Source of the DNA: an uncultured bacterium
GTDB lineage: Bacteria > Cyanobacteriota > Vampirovibrionia > Gastranaerophilales > Gastranaerophilaceae
Assembly: GCA_949284985.1 (NCBI GenBank)
Contig: CASDWY010000029.1
Location: 62,001-126,000 of the forward strand
Reading direction: 5' to 3'
DNA: 64,000 nucleotides
Within the stretch, counting starts at the first letter, position 1. Every line of letters starts with the position of its first letter. The position numbers and the translations under genes are program-made. The notes under the pieces were generated by a model that did no database searches, was not told where the DNA came from, and saw only the letters and a program-made list of their open reading frames with translations. Below, piece by piece: positions 19,275-26,826 of the stretch.

Positions 19275-19504
19275 TTTTTTAATATAATGTAATATTAATT
19301 TAATTAATTAATATGAAGCGTATTTGTAAACTTATGTAAACAGATATGATATATTTTATGTTTTAATTAAAATCTTTACATAACTGTGTAAAAAAGTTGA
19401 ACAGATGTCTGAAACACCTTTCATAACTGAGCATTATATATATTAAAAATTGTAAATATTAAGCATAAAATAAAACATTTATGAAACATTTCTTAACAAA
19501 GGTA

Positions 19505-19533
19505 TTGAAATAATATATACCTTATGATATATT
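19505..19533 (+). promoter_or_regulatory. Probable promoter of the sigma factor gene
   Basis: TTGAAA (19505-19510), 17-base spacer, TATATT (19528-19533). The predicted leader is about 70 bases and contains both copies of the TTAGGTATGT direct repeat. Confidence 0.5.
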
Positions 19534-19540
19534 GTAAATG

Positions 19541-19583
19541 TTAGGTATGTTGTTTATAAAAAGTTACGTTAAATTAGGTATGT
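19541..19583 (+). repeat. Direct repeat TTAGGTATGT, two copies 33 bp apart
   Basis: Exact ten-base copies at 19541-19550 and 19574-19583, start to start 33 bases (about three helical turns), between the promoter and the ATG of the sigma gene. They could bind a regulator on one DNA face, or act in the leader RNA. Confidence 0.5.
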
Positions 19584-19609
19584 GTTAATAAAATAGGAGT
19601 TATGTGTTT

Positions 19610-20515
19610 ATGTCCGAAACTTTATCTTTTAGAAAAAATTCTTTAACTAATCCTGCAAGAAATGAAAATGTCCCTCCTTGCACAGAAGATGCTTTTAAAC
19701 TATATGTAAAAGAAATTTCTAAAATTAAATCTTTGAGTGCTGCTGAAGAAAAAATTATTGCAAAAGCTGCTTATGACGGCGATATGTCTGCAAGACAACG
19801 ATTGGTTCAAGCTAATTTAAAATTAGTTTTAACAATAGCTAAAAAAGTTATACATGTTGCTAAGTTACCAATGGTAGATTTAATTCAGGAGGGCAACATA
19901 GGCTTAATGATTGCAGCTGAAAAATTTAACTACAAGCTTGGTTATAAGTTTTCTACTTATGCAGCTTGGTGGATTAAGCAGTCTATGTTTAAGGCTATAT
20001 CTGAACAAGCTTATTGTATGAAAATTCCTGTTTATGTCCAAGAAACTCTTTCAAAGTTTTCAAAGATTAAAACAAGATTGGAACAAAAATATAATTGTAG
20101 CATTAAGAATGAAGATGTTGCTAGGGAAATGAATATTGAACCAAACAAAATCGATTTATTTCTTAATGCTTATAACAAATCACTGTCTATTGAGAGTGAA
20201 TTTGAGCTTAGCAGTGGAAAAGAAGTGACTATGGCAGATATTCTTGTTGATGAAAATGCTTCTGTAGCAAGAGATATTGAATTTGAGTCTTTAAGAAAGG
20301 ATATTGTATTTGTAGTAAACAAGTTAAAAGAAAGGGAAGCAGAAGTTGTCCGTCTTCGTTATGGACTGGACGAGTTAAAAAAGCATACTCTTGAAGAGAT
20401 CGGTAATATTTATGGCGTTACAAAGGAATGTATTCGTCAGACAGAACTTCGTGCTATAAAGAAGATAAGAATGCTTGTAGAAAATGAAGGCTTACTTGCA
20501 GGTTATGCTTCATAG
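19610..20515 (+). CDS. RNA polymerase sigma factor, RpoD-like group 2 type
   Basis: 301 residues without region 1.1 or the large spacer of vegetative sigma factors. Region 1.2/2: DAFKLYVKEISKIKSLSAAEE in parts, LVQANLKLVLTIAKKV, DLIQEGNIGLMIAAEKF, and YKFSTYAAWWIKQSM for region 2.3-2.4. Region 3 follows, then region 4 with VVRLRYGLDEL and the helix-turn-helix TLEEIGNIYGVTKECIRQ. Canonical vegetative factors read YATWWIRQA and VTRERIRQIE, so both DNA-reading helices are altered here. This fits the group 2 sigma factors abundant in cyanobacteria. The ATG at 19610 has AGGAGT 9 bases ahead; a GTG at 19604 is too close to it. Monocistronic with its own terminator. Confidence 0.92.
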   Translation: MSETLSFRKNSLTNPARNENVPPCTEDAFKLYVKEISKIKSLSAAEEKIIAKAAYDGDMSARQRLVQANLKLVLTIAKKVIHVAKLPMVDLIQEGNIGLMIAAEKFNYKLGYKFSTYAAWWIKQSMFKAISEQAYCMKIPVYVQETLSKFSKIKTRLEQKYNCSIKNEDVAREMNIEPNKIDLFLNAYNKSLSIESEFELSSGKEVTMADILVDENASVARDIEFESLRKDIVFVVNKLKEREAEVVRLRYGLDELKKHTLEEIGNIYGVTKECIRQTELRAIKKIRMLVENEGLLAGYAS

Positions 20516-20545
20516 TAAGTGAGTATGCAGTTTATATTCCGTCTT

Positions 20546-20569
20546 GGCAGGGGTGAACCCTGCCTTTTT
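20546..20569 (+). terminator. Intrinsic terminator of the sigma factor gene
   Basis: Stem GGCAGGG (20546-20552) and CCCTGCC (20558-20564), loop GTGAA, then five T. It abuts the convergent mtnA stop at 20571. Confidence 0.9.
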
Positions 20570-20570
20570 A

Positions 20571-21629
20571 TTAGTTAATTGATAATGCTTTTTTAATGCT
20601 GGAAGTATAGTTGGGGCGTAAAATTCCTTTTTCTGTAATAATTCCGGAAATTAATTCATTTGGAGTTATATCAAAACTTGGGTTTATTATTTTTACGCCG
20701 TCAGGGCATATTTTTTTACCATTAATATGTGTAACTTCGTTATGATCTCTTTCTTCTATAATTATTTCATCACCCGATTTTATATTTGAGTCGATTGTTG
20801 ATAATGGTGCTGCAATGTAGAAAGGAATATTATGGTATTTTGCTGCAATAGCAACGGTGTAAGTTCCAATTTTATTTGCAGTATCACCATTTGTAGCAAT
20901 TCTATCTGCGCCTACAATAACAATATCAATCATCTTTTTCTTCATAAAATATGAGCACATTCCATCTGTAATTAAGGTAGTGTCTATTCCGTCAGTTATA
21001 AGTTCAAAAGCAGTTAGTCGTGCACCTTGTTGTCGTGGACGTGTTTCGTCTGCAAAAACTTTAATGGTCTGATCTTTTGCGTATGCAGATCTAATGACGC
21101 CAAGAGCTGTTCCGTAGCCTACTGTTGCCAATGCACCGGCATTACAGTGAGTTAGAATTGTTGCGCCTTTGGGAACTATTTGGGCTCCATATTCACCGAT
21201 TTGTTTGTTAATTTCTATATCTGCCAGCTCCATTGCTTTGCCGTTTTTTACTATAGCATCTGTAAGTCCATACACTGTTGAAATTGTGTTGTGGGCGATT
21301 TCCAGTTGTTTATCTATTGCCCACATTAGGTTAACTGCTGTTGGTCGAGCTGATTTTAAATATTGTGCTTTTTCTTCTAATTTTTTTAAAAATTCGTTAA
21401 CGTCGTTTGTAATTTTTGCCAATTCTAATGCCGCCAATGAAAGTCCTTGAGCACCAGCTATTCCTATTGCAGGTGCACCTCTTACTATCATGTTTTTAAT
21501 TGCGTTATACATTTCATCACATGTTATTATGTCTACTGTTTTCAGCTCATATGGTAATAATGTTTGGTCTATCATTCTGGAGGTATTATTTACCCATTCA
21601 ATTGTTTTAATTTTAGATGTAAATTCCAT
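20571..21629 (-). CDS. mtnA: S-methyl-5-thioribose-1-phosphate isomerase
   Basis: Converts methylthioribose 1-phosphate to methylthioribulose 1-phosphate in methionine salvage. 352 residues of the eIF2B-like fold: MIVRGAPAIGIAGAQG, the catalytic cysteine segment ILTHCNAGALATVGYGTA, FADETRPRQQGARLTAFEL and the catalytic aspartate motif VGADRIATNGDTANKIGTY. The product of mtnP (47062-47859) is its substrate, so two steps of the pathway are in this window though 25 kb apart. No strong ribosome site is seen. Confidence 0.95.
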   Translation of the reverse strand: MEFTSKIKTIEWVNNTSRMIDQTLLPYELKTVDIITCDEMYNAIKNMIVRGAPAIGIAGAQGLSLAALELAKITNDVNEFLKKLEEKAQYLKSARPTAVNLMWAIDKQLEIAHNTISTVYGLTDAIVKNGKAMELADIEINKQIGEYGAQIVPKGATILTHCNAGALATVGYGTALGVIRSAYAKDQTIKVFADETRPRQQGARLTAFELITDGIDTTLITDGMCSYFMKKKMIDIVIVGADRIATNGDTANKIGTYTVAIAAKYHNIPFYIAAPLSTIDSNIKSGDEIIIEERDHNEVTHINGKKICPDGVKIINPSFDITPNELISGIITEKGILRPNYTSSIKKALSIN

Positions 21630-21643
21630 TTTAGTATTCCATT

Positions 21644-22096
21644 TTATTGTTGATTATCTGTATTTTGTGATTTATATAGTTCTATTAAATAGGATGTTGT
21701 CATTGCGCCAAAGCCGTTCATAAGAGCAGCAATAAGTCCTACAAATATAACGATTAATATTAATATTGGTAAACTCATTTTAAAAATTATAGAAACACCA
21801 AGATAATATGAAGTTTTTATAATAATTCCTATGAGAGTTGCTAGTGGTACAAACGTTATGCAAAAGCCTAAAAATGTTACAAAGCCGCTTATTGAACCAT
21901 AAATAGTCCATAATTTTATATCAAGTTCACCCACAAGCTCGAGATGTTTCATATAAATTAAAATAGCGCTGCCTGCTGCAAAAACGCAAAGTAAAAATGA
22001 TAAAATTGCAATATATGGGATTAAGCTTATTACGCCCAATACTGCCCCAACTATAAGACTAAGTATTGATATTTGTTTAAGCAATAAAATATTCAT
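21644..22096 (-). CDS. Small polytopic membrane protein of unknown function
   Basis: 150 residues with four hydrophobic segments (about 8-50 as a hairpin, 65-95, 105-135) and a short polar C-terminus ending KSQNTDNQQ. No motif recognised. The ATG at 22096 has a perfect ribosome site (GGAGG, 5 bases ahead); the longer frame upstream runs into ruvC. It lies between ruvC and mtnA on the same strand, with short gaps, so co-transcription is likely. Confidence 0.75.
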   Translation of the reverse strand: MNILLLKQISILSLIVGAVLGVISLIPYIAILSFLLCVFAAGSAILIYMKHLELVGELDIKLWTIYGSISGFVTFLGFCITFVPLATLIGIIIKTSYYLGVSIIFKMSLPILILIVIFVGLIAALMNGFGAMTTSYLIELYKSQNTDNQQ

Positions 22097-22110
22097 TTTG
22101 CCTCCATGTT

Positions 22111-22602
22111 TTATAGGTTTATAGCTTTTGAGTAAAAACTTCTGGCGCAGCATATTGCTATTGCAATAGAGTCTACTGTGTCATCAAGTTTGGGTATATT
22201 ACAATTATTTAAGCATACTTTAACAAGTTTTGCTACTTCATCTTTTGTGGCTCTTCCGTAGCCGGTTAGCGACTGCTTAACTTCAATTGGTGTATATTCA
22301 TTAATTTTTAGTCCATATTCTGCAAGCGCTAAAACTATTACTCCTCTTGCTTGTGAAACCGGCATGACTGTTTTTTGGTTTTTAAAGAAAAACAGTTTTT
22401 CTATTCCTGCTGTTTGTGGCTTAAATTTATCAAGGATTTGTTTTATATCATTGTATATTTCAAGAAGTCTAATCGGTTCAGAATCTTTGCTTGAGGTTTG
22501 AATTGAACCTGATGATACAAGATTAAGTTCACCTGATTTACTAATGTCTAAAATACTGTATCCGACAATAGCCATGCCGGGATCTATGCCAATAATTCTC
22601 AT
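22111..22602 (-). CDS. ruvC: Holliday junction resolvase RuvC
   Basis: Endonuclease that cuts four-way junctions with RuvAB. 163 residues. Catalytic acidic residues are visible: D7 in IIGIDPGMAIVGY, E in AGIEKLFFFKNQKT, and DTVDSIAIAIC near the C-terminus; the VSQARGVIVLA helix is also conserved. There is no ribosome site; TATAAT ends 7 bases before the ATG. ruvA and ruvB are not adjacent. Confidence 0.96.
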   Translation of the reverse strand: MRIIGIDPGMAIVGYSILDISKSGELNLVSSGSIQTSSKDSEPIRLLEIYNDIKQILDKFKPQTAGIEKLFFFKNQKTVMPVSQARGVIVLALAEYGLKINEYTPIEVKQSLTGYGRATKDEVAKLVKVCLNNCNIPKLDDTVDSIAIAICCARSFYSKAINL

Positions 22603-22609
22603 AATTATT

Positions 22610-22637
22610 ATTATAATGCCTTTGCTTCTTTTAGCAA
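22610..22637 (-). promoter_or_regulatory. Promoter, predicted leaderless, of ruvC
   Basis: On the minus strand TTGCTA (22632-22637), 16 bases, TATAAT (22610-22615), then 7 bases to the ATG (22600-22602). It lies inside the 3' end of the TPR gene. Confidence 0.5.
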
Positions 22638-24377
22638 CTCTTTTGCTTCTTCGTGATCGGGAAAAATTGACAGGGTTTTGTTTATAGTATTTATAGCTTC
22701 TTGCTTATTGCCGGTCTTAAGGTAACATTTTGATAGTGAAAGCATTATATTAATATTTTCGTGAAACTTTTCAAGAATTTTTTTATAAATTTCTATTGCT
22801 TCAGTATATTCTTTTTTTTCGTAAAGAGTTAGTGCCAAAAGATTTTGAGCATCGATATCTTGAACCTCAAGCATTTGTAGCATTTCATAGGCTTTATCGT
22901 AGTTTTTAAGATAGAAATTTGCACGTGCCAAATGATAAATGTTAACATCGTTTTGCTCAAGTTCTACAGATTTTTCAAAAGCAGCTTTTGCATTTTCAAG
23001 CTCATTTAAAGCAAGGTGATTTAATCCTTTATAAAAGTATATTTGAGCATTTTGTTCAGTTTCAGATAGTTTTATTGCTTCATCGTAAAGTATTTTAGCA
23101 CCCGCATAATCAGCTGTTGCATAAAGAAAATTTGCAAATTCAAATGTAATATTTGGATTCTTAGGGGCATATTTTAATGCTTGTTCAAATTCATCTTTTG
23201 CATAATCAAAAAGCCTTTGTGATAAATATATAACGCCTAAATCCTTGTGAGCATTTGCATTTTGTGGTTCCATAGAAATAACTTTTTTTAAAATTTTAAT
23301 TGCCTTATCTGTATCTTTTGTTTTTACACAGATTAGTGCATACTTGTAGTAGGTTTCAGCCGATACTTTACCTTTTTTAATCAGTAGTTCGTATATTAGT
23401 TTAGCGTCTTCATTTTCACCAATTTGAATATAAGCGTTAGCCAATTGTTCGGCTATTGTTACAGATTTTGGATTAAGTACGAAAAGCTTTTTAAGTATAG
23501 AAATAGCTTCTTTAAATTGATTTAACTTAATTAGGGCAAATGCTAGATTATATTGATAGTTTTGTTTCTCAGGATGCATTACAAAAAGGGTTTTGTAAAG
23601 AACTGCTGCATCTTCGTATTTTTCTGCCTTTAGGGCACTATATGCTAGTGCATTAAGATGCAGTGTTGAAGGATTATTGGTGTAAGCTATTTGAAAATGT
23701 TTAAATGCGTCATTATATTGTTTTTTAATTTGAGATATATTGCCAAGATGATAGTGTGCTATTGGGTTTTTTTCATCAAGAGCAATTGACATGTTAAGTA
23801 TTTTTTTTGCATCATCAAGTCTGTTTAATGCAAAGTATGCTGCAGCAAGGCTATTAAAAATAGATGGATTTGATTGGTTTAAGCCAATAGCTTTTTCGTA
23901 TTGCTCTGCTGCCGTTTTGAAGTCTTTTTGAGATATAGCAATGGAGCCAAGCATGTAGTAAGGTTGATAATCCAAAGGATTGAGTTCTGAGGCTTTAAGG
24001 GCATACTTTTGTGCTTTTGGTAGCAGTTTATTTTTGAGATAAAGAATGGCTAGGTTTTTATAAGCGTCAGTATATTCTTCCCTAAGCTCAATTACTTTTA
24101 TATAAGCGTTTTCTGCTTTTTCAAAATTGTTCGTAGTATCATACAAGCTTGCAAGATAGTACCAACAGGTTGCATCAGTATCTAAAAGAGAGACTGCTTT
24201 TTCTAGTGCGGTAATAGCATCATTGGTATTTTTTAGATTAATATAGCATAGTCCGAGAAGTTTATATTCTTCTGAATTACTGTTATCAGAGATGTTTGAT
24301 TCTAAAATGGACTTAGCATCTTCAAAGTTGCGTTCAGCGATTAAGTTGTTAGCTTTATCTATGTAATTGGCAGTCAT
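22611..24377 (-). CDS. Tetratricopeptide repeat protein
   Basis: 588 residues, almost entirely TPR units of 34 residues (about sixteen), for example IAHYHLGNISQIKKQYNDAF and NAHKDLGVIYLSQRLFDYAK with the usual W/L-G-Y-A-F-A-P pattern. No signal peptide and no additional catalytic domain. TPR arrays form protein-binding superhelices; the partner cannot be read. Its start overlaps the end of the PLP-enzyme gene by 23 bases, so it is translated from the same transcript. Confidence 0.93.
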   Translation of the reverse strand: MTANYIDKANNLIAERNFEDAKSILESNISDNSNSEEYKLLGLCYINLKNTNDAITALEKAVSLLDTDATCWYYLASLYDTTNNFEKAENAYIKVIELREEYTDAYKNLAILYLKNKLLPKAQKYALKASELNPLDYQPYYMLGSIAISQKDFKTAAEQYEKAIGLNQSNPSIFNSLAAAYFALNRLDDAKKILNMSIALDEKNPIAHYHLGNISQIKKQYNDAFKHFQIAYTNNPSTLHLNALAYSALKAEKYEDAAVLYKTLFVMHPEKQNYQYNLAFALIKLNQFKEAISILKKLFVLNPKSVTIAEQLANAYIQIGENEDAKLIYELLIKKGKVSAETYYKYALICVKTKDTDKAIKILKKVISMEPQNANAHKDLGVIYLSQRLFDYAKDEFEQALKYAPKNPNITFEFANFLYATADYAGAKILYDEAIKLSETEQNAQIYFYKGLNHLALNELENAKAAFEKSVELEQNDVNIYHLARANFYLKNYDKAYEMLQMLEVQDIDAQNLLALTLYEKKEYTEAIEIYKKILEKFHENINIMLSLSKCYLKTGNKQEAINTINKTLSIFPDHEEAKELLKEAKAL

Positions 24378-25623
24378 TTTTAAACTCCTGATTAAAAATC
24401 TCGTTTATTACGCCTTTTAGGGCAATTTTTACGTGTGCATAGTTAAGCCCGCCTTGCATGTAAGCAGCATAAGGAGGTCTAACTGGTCCGTCTGCAGATA
24501 ATTCTATTGTTGAACCTTCAATAAAGCTTCCTCCAGCCATAATTAGGTTGTCATCATATCCCGGAACTTCATCTGGAATAGGTGTTAGGTATGACTCAAT
24601 TGGAGAATTAAATTGCAGTGCCTTACAAAAATCAAGCAAAGGTTGTTTTTCTCCGAATGTAATCGTTTGAATTATATCTGTGCGATGTTCATTAAATTTC
24701 GGTGTTGAAATAAAGCCTACTGCTTCAAAAATTTTTGCGGCAAGGATAGCACCTTTTAGTGCTTCAGAAACAACAGAAGGCGCCATAAAAAAACCTTGGA
24801 GGATTAGGCGTGATTGATTTAACATAGCTCCGCCTTTAGAACCAATACCTGGCGCAGTAAGTCTCATTGCAGATTGTTCAACAAAATATTTTTTCCCTGC
24901 TATGTATCCACCTGCTTCAACAATACCTCCGCCGGGATTTTTTATCAGTGAGCCTGCTATTAGATCTGCTCCAACATCTGTAGGCTCAAGGGCTTCTACA
25001 AATTCGCCATAACAGTTGTCAACAAAACAAATACAATTCGGATTTGCTTTTTTTGCTATTTTAATTACCTCTTTAATTTCTTCAATGCAGATTGATTTTC
25101 TCAGTGAATATCCTCTTGAGCGTTGAATTAAAATCATGTTAGTTTTGTTGTTTAGTGTTTGTGCGATCTTATCTAAATCGAGTTCATAATCATTTTTTAG
25201 CGGAACTTCAATATAGTTAATGCCATGTCCAATCAATGAAGCTCTTTTATCGCCCCTTGTTCCAATAACTTCTTCCATAGTATCGTATGGTTTTCCAGCT
25301 ACAGAGACAAGTGTATCGCCAAATCTTAAATTACCAAAAAGAGCACAAGCTAAGGTATGGGTGCCTGACACAAAGTGGTTTCTTACTATTGCTTTTTCTG
25401 TATGAAAAGTATCTGCAAAGACTTTATCAATTGCTTCTCTGCCAATATCATCATGACCATAACCACTTACTGTAAAAAAGTGTTCTGCTCCAATTTTATT
25501 TTTTTGAAATGCTTTAAGTACTTTTTCTTGGTTTATTTCTTTGATTTTATCAGCTTTTTTAAACTGTTCTGTAACAGCTTGCTCACATGTTTCAAATAAA
25601 TTATTAATTTCTTCTCTATTCAT
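24355..25623 (-). CDS. PLP-dependent enzyme of the 'methionine gamma-lyase / aluminium resistance' family
   Basis: 422 residues, fold type I PLP enzyme. The Asp that binds the cofactor nitrogen lies in CICFVDNCYGEFVE, and the Schiff-base lysine in DLIAGSLIKNPGGGIVEAGG; FFTVSGYGHDDIGREAID is another conserved family block. This family (Pfam Met_gamma_lyase) is common in cyanobacteria and Firmicutes; the annotated aluminium role is historical and the true substrate is not settled. No ribosome site; TATAAT ends 7 bases ahead of the ATG, so leaderless transcription is likely. Confidence 0.88.
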   Translation of the reverse strand: MNREEINNLFETCEQAVTEQFKKADKIKEINQEKVLKAFQKNKIGAEHFFTVSGYGHDDIGREAIDKVFADTFHTEKAIVRNHFVSGTHTLACALFGNLRFGDTLVSVAGKPYDTMEEVIGTRGDKRASLIGHGINYIEVPLKNDYELDLDKIAQTLNNKTNMILIQRSRGYSLRKSICIEEIKEVIKIAKKANPNCICFVDNCYGEFVEALEPTDVGADLIAGSLIKNPGGGIVEAGGYIAGKKYFVEQSAMRLTAPGIGSKGGAMLNQSRLILQGFFMAPSVVSEALKGAILAAKIFEAVGFISTPKFNEHRTDIIQTITFGEKQPLLDFCKALQFNSPIESYLTPIPDEVPGYDDNLIMAGGSFIEGSTIELSADGPVRPPYAAYMQGGLNYAHVKIALKGVINEIFNQEFKNDCQLHR

Positions 25624-25630
25624 AAAATTA

Positions 25631-25660
25631 ATTATAACTCAAACCTGGTTGATGGAGTAA
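25631..25660 (-). promoter_or_regulatory. Promoter, predicted leaderless, of the PLP-enzyme gene
   Basis: On the minus strand TTACTC (25655-25660), 18 bases, TATAAT (25631-25636), 7 bases, ATG (25621-25623). The -35 match is only fair. Confidence 0.45.
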
Positions 25661-26825
25661 TTTTTTCTTTACCAATAAAATATGGTTCCAGGATTTTGTT
25701 TAGCTCATTTATTTTTTTATAGTAATTTTCAGGTATTTCATTAACCATAGCGTTGTCATTTATTTTAAGAAATATATTAGCATTTTTAGGTTTTTGGGAA
25801 TTTAAATAAATTTTTGAGTAAGCAACATCTTTTCTAGCAGGAGTAATCAAGCCGCATTCTGTCATCTTATTTATTGCGTATCTGGACGATAAAAATTTTA
25901 TAAGTTCCAAGGCAAGTTTCTTGTTTTGTGATGATTGGGAAATTGCCCAACCAGAAGCATCAGAACCAGCTATTGAACCATATTTGCCTTGGGGCAGATT
26001 AATTATGTCCCAGTCAAAATTAGCTTCTGATCTGTATTTGGGCACCAACCATCTTCCTGAAATTTGCATGGCAATTTTTTGGTCCAAAAACATTTGTGCC
26101 ATAGTTCTGTTGGCACTTTGAAGTCTGCTTGGAGCTACTTTGTTTATAGTTCTTAGTTCAATATAGTATTTTAGGGCGTCTTTACTTTCTTTATTATTTA
26201 AATTTAGTTCTCCATTTGAGTTAAAAAGCTTACCTCCATATGACCAAAGAATCGGCTCCCAAAAAAGCGGTTCTTCCTCAAATCCTATTCCAAAAGTTTT
26301 TTCATCAGTTAATTCTTTTGCAGTATTTAGAAATTCATCATAAGTCCAGTTCATTTGAGGATAAGGCAGATGTTTTTTGTCAAAAAGATCTTTATTATAA
26401 TAAATAACAAGATTTGAAATATCTCTAGGAATAGCATAATTATTGCCGTTTACGCTTAAGGCGTCTATTGCATTTGAAAAGTAGTTTAGTTTTTCTTTTG
26501 GGGTTAAAAATTCAGATAAAGTTGTAAGTAATCCTGCTTTAGCGTATATTGGAAGATAATAATTATTTAAAAATATTACATCAGGAGCTTGTTTAGATGC
26601 AAAAAGAAGATGAAGTTTTTGAAAATAATTTTGGGGTATATGTATAAGTTCAATTTTAGCATTGTATTTTTTTTCAAATTCGGATAAGAGAGGCTTAAGA
26701 ATTTTAATTTCTGATTGAGACCCCCAGGTAGAAAACTTAAGCATATCAGTATTATGTTGATGATTACATCCAACACTGAATATGCATAATGTAATAATAA
26801 ACATGAAAATAAATATTTTTTTCAT
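25632..26825 (-). CDS. Extracellular solute-binding lipoprotein (ABC family 1)
   Basis: 397 residues. Signal peptide with lipobox FSVGC (lipidated Cys20), followed by the family-1 binding-protein fold: KFSTWGSQSEIKILKPLLSEFEKKY in parts, APDVIFLNNYYLPIYAKAGLL, YAIPRDISNLVIYYNKDLF, the SGRWLVPK block and GSDASGWAISQSSQNKKLALELIKF in sections. These receptors usually bind sugars or oligosaccharides for an ABC importer. No permease or ATPase gene is adjacent, so it is an orphan here. It lies 1 base beyond the AMIN-like gene. Confidence 0.9.
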   Translation of the reverse strand: MKKIFIFMFIITLCIFSVGCNHQHNTDMLKFSTWGSQSEIKILKPLLSEFEKKYNAKIELIHIPQNYFQKLHLLFASKQAPDVIFLNNYYLPIYAKAGLLTTLSEFLTPKEKLNYFSNAIDALSVNGNNYAIPRDISNLVIYYNKDLFDKKHLPYPQMNWTYDEFLNTAKELTDEKTFGIGFEEEPLFWEPILWSYGGKLFNSNGELNLNNKESKDALKYYIELRTINKVAPSRLQSANRTMAQMFLDQKIAMQISGRWLVPKYRSEANFDWDIINLPQGKYGSIAGSDASGWAISQSSQNKKLALELIKFLSSRYAINKMTECGLITPARKDVAYSKIYLNSQKPKNANIFLKINDNAMVNEIPENYYKKINELNKILEPYFIGKEKITPSTRFEL

Positions 26826-26826
26826 A

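Larger units (their letters stand above)
19227..19609. other. Long AT-rich intergenic region between murF and the sigma factor
   Basis: 383 bases without a credible gene; it separates two divergent units. It holds the murF promoter candidate on the left and the sigma-gene promoter on the right. It also has two TGTAAAC copies 10 bases apart (19325-19331, 19335-19341) and two TTAGGTATGT copies 33 bases apart (19541-19550, 19574-19583). No tRNA or clear hairpin terminator is seen. Confidence 0.7.

Noticed and set aside
24355-25623. Literal aluminium-resistance or methionine gamma-lyase function
   Set aside because: The family name is historical; nothing in the sequence fixes the substrate, so only the family was assigned.
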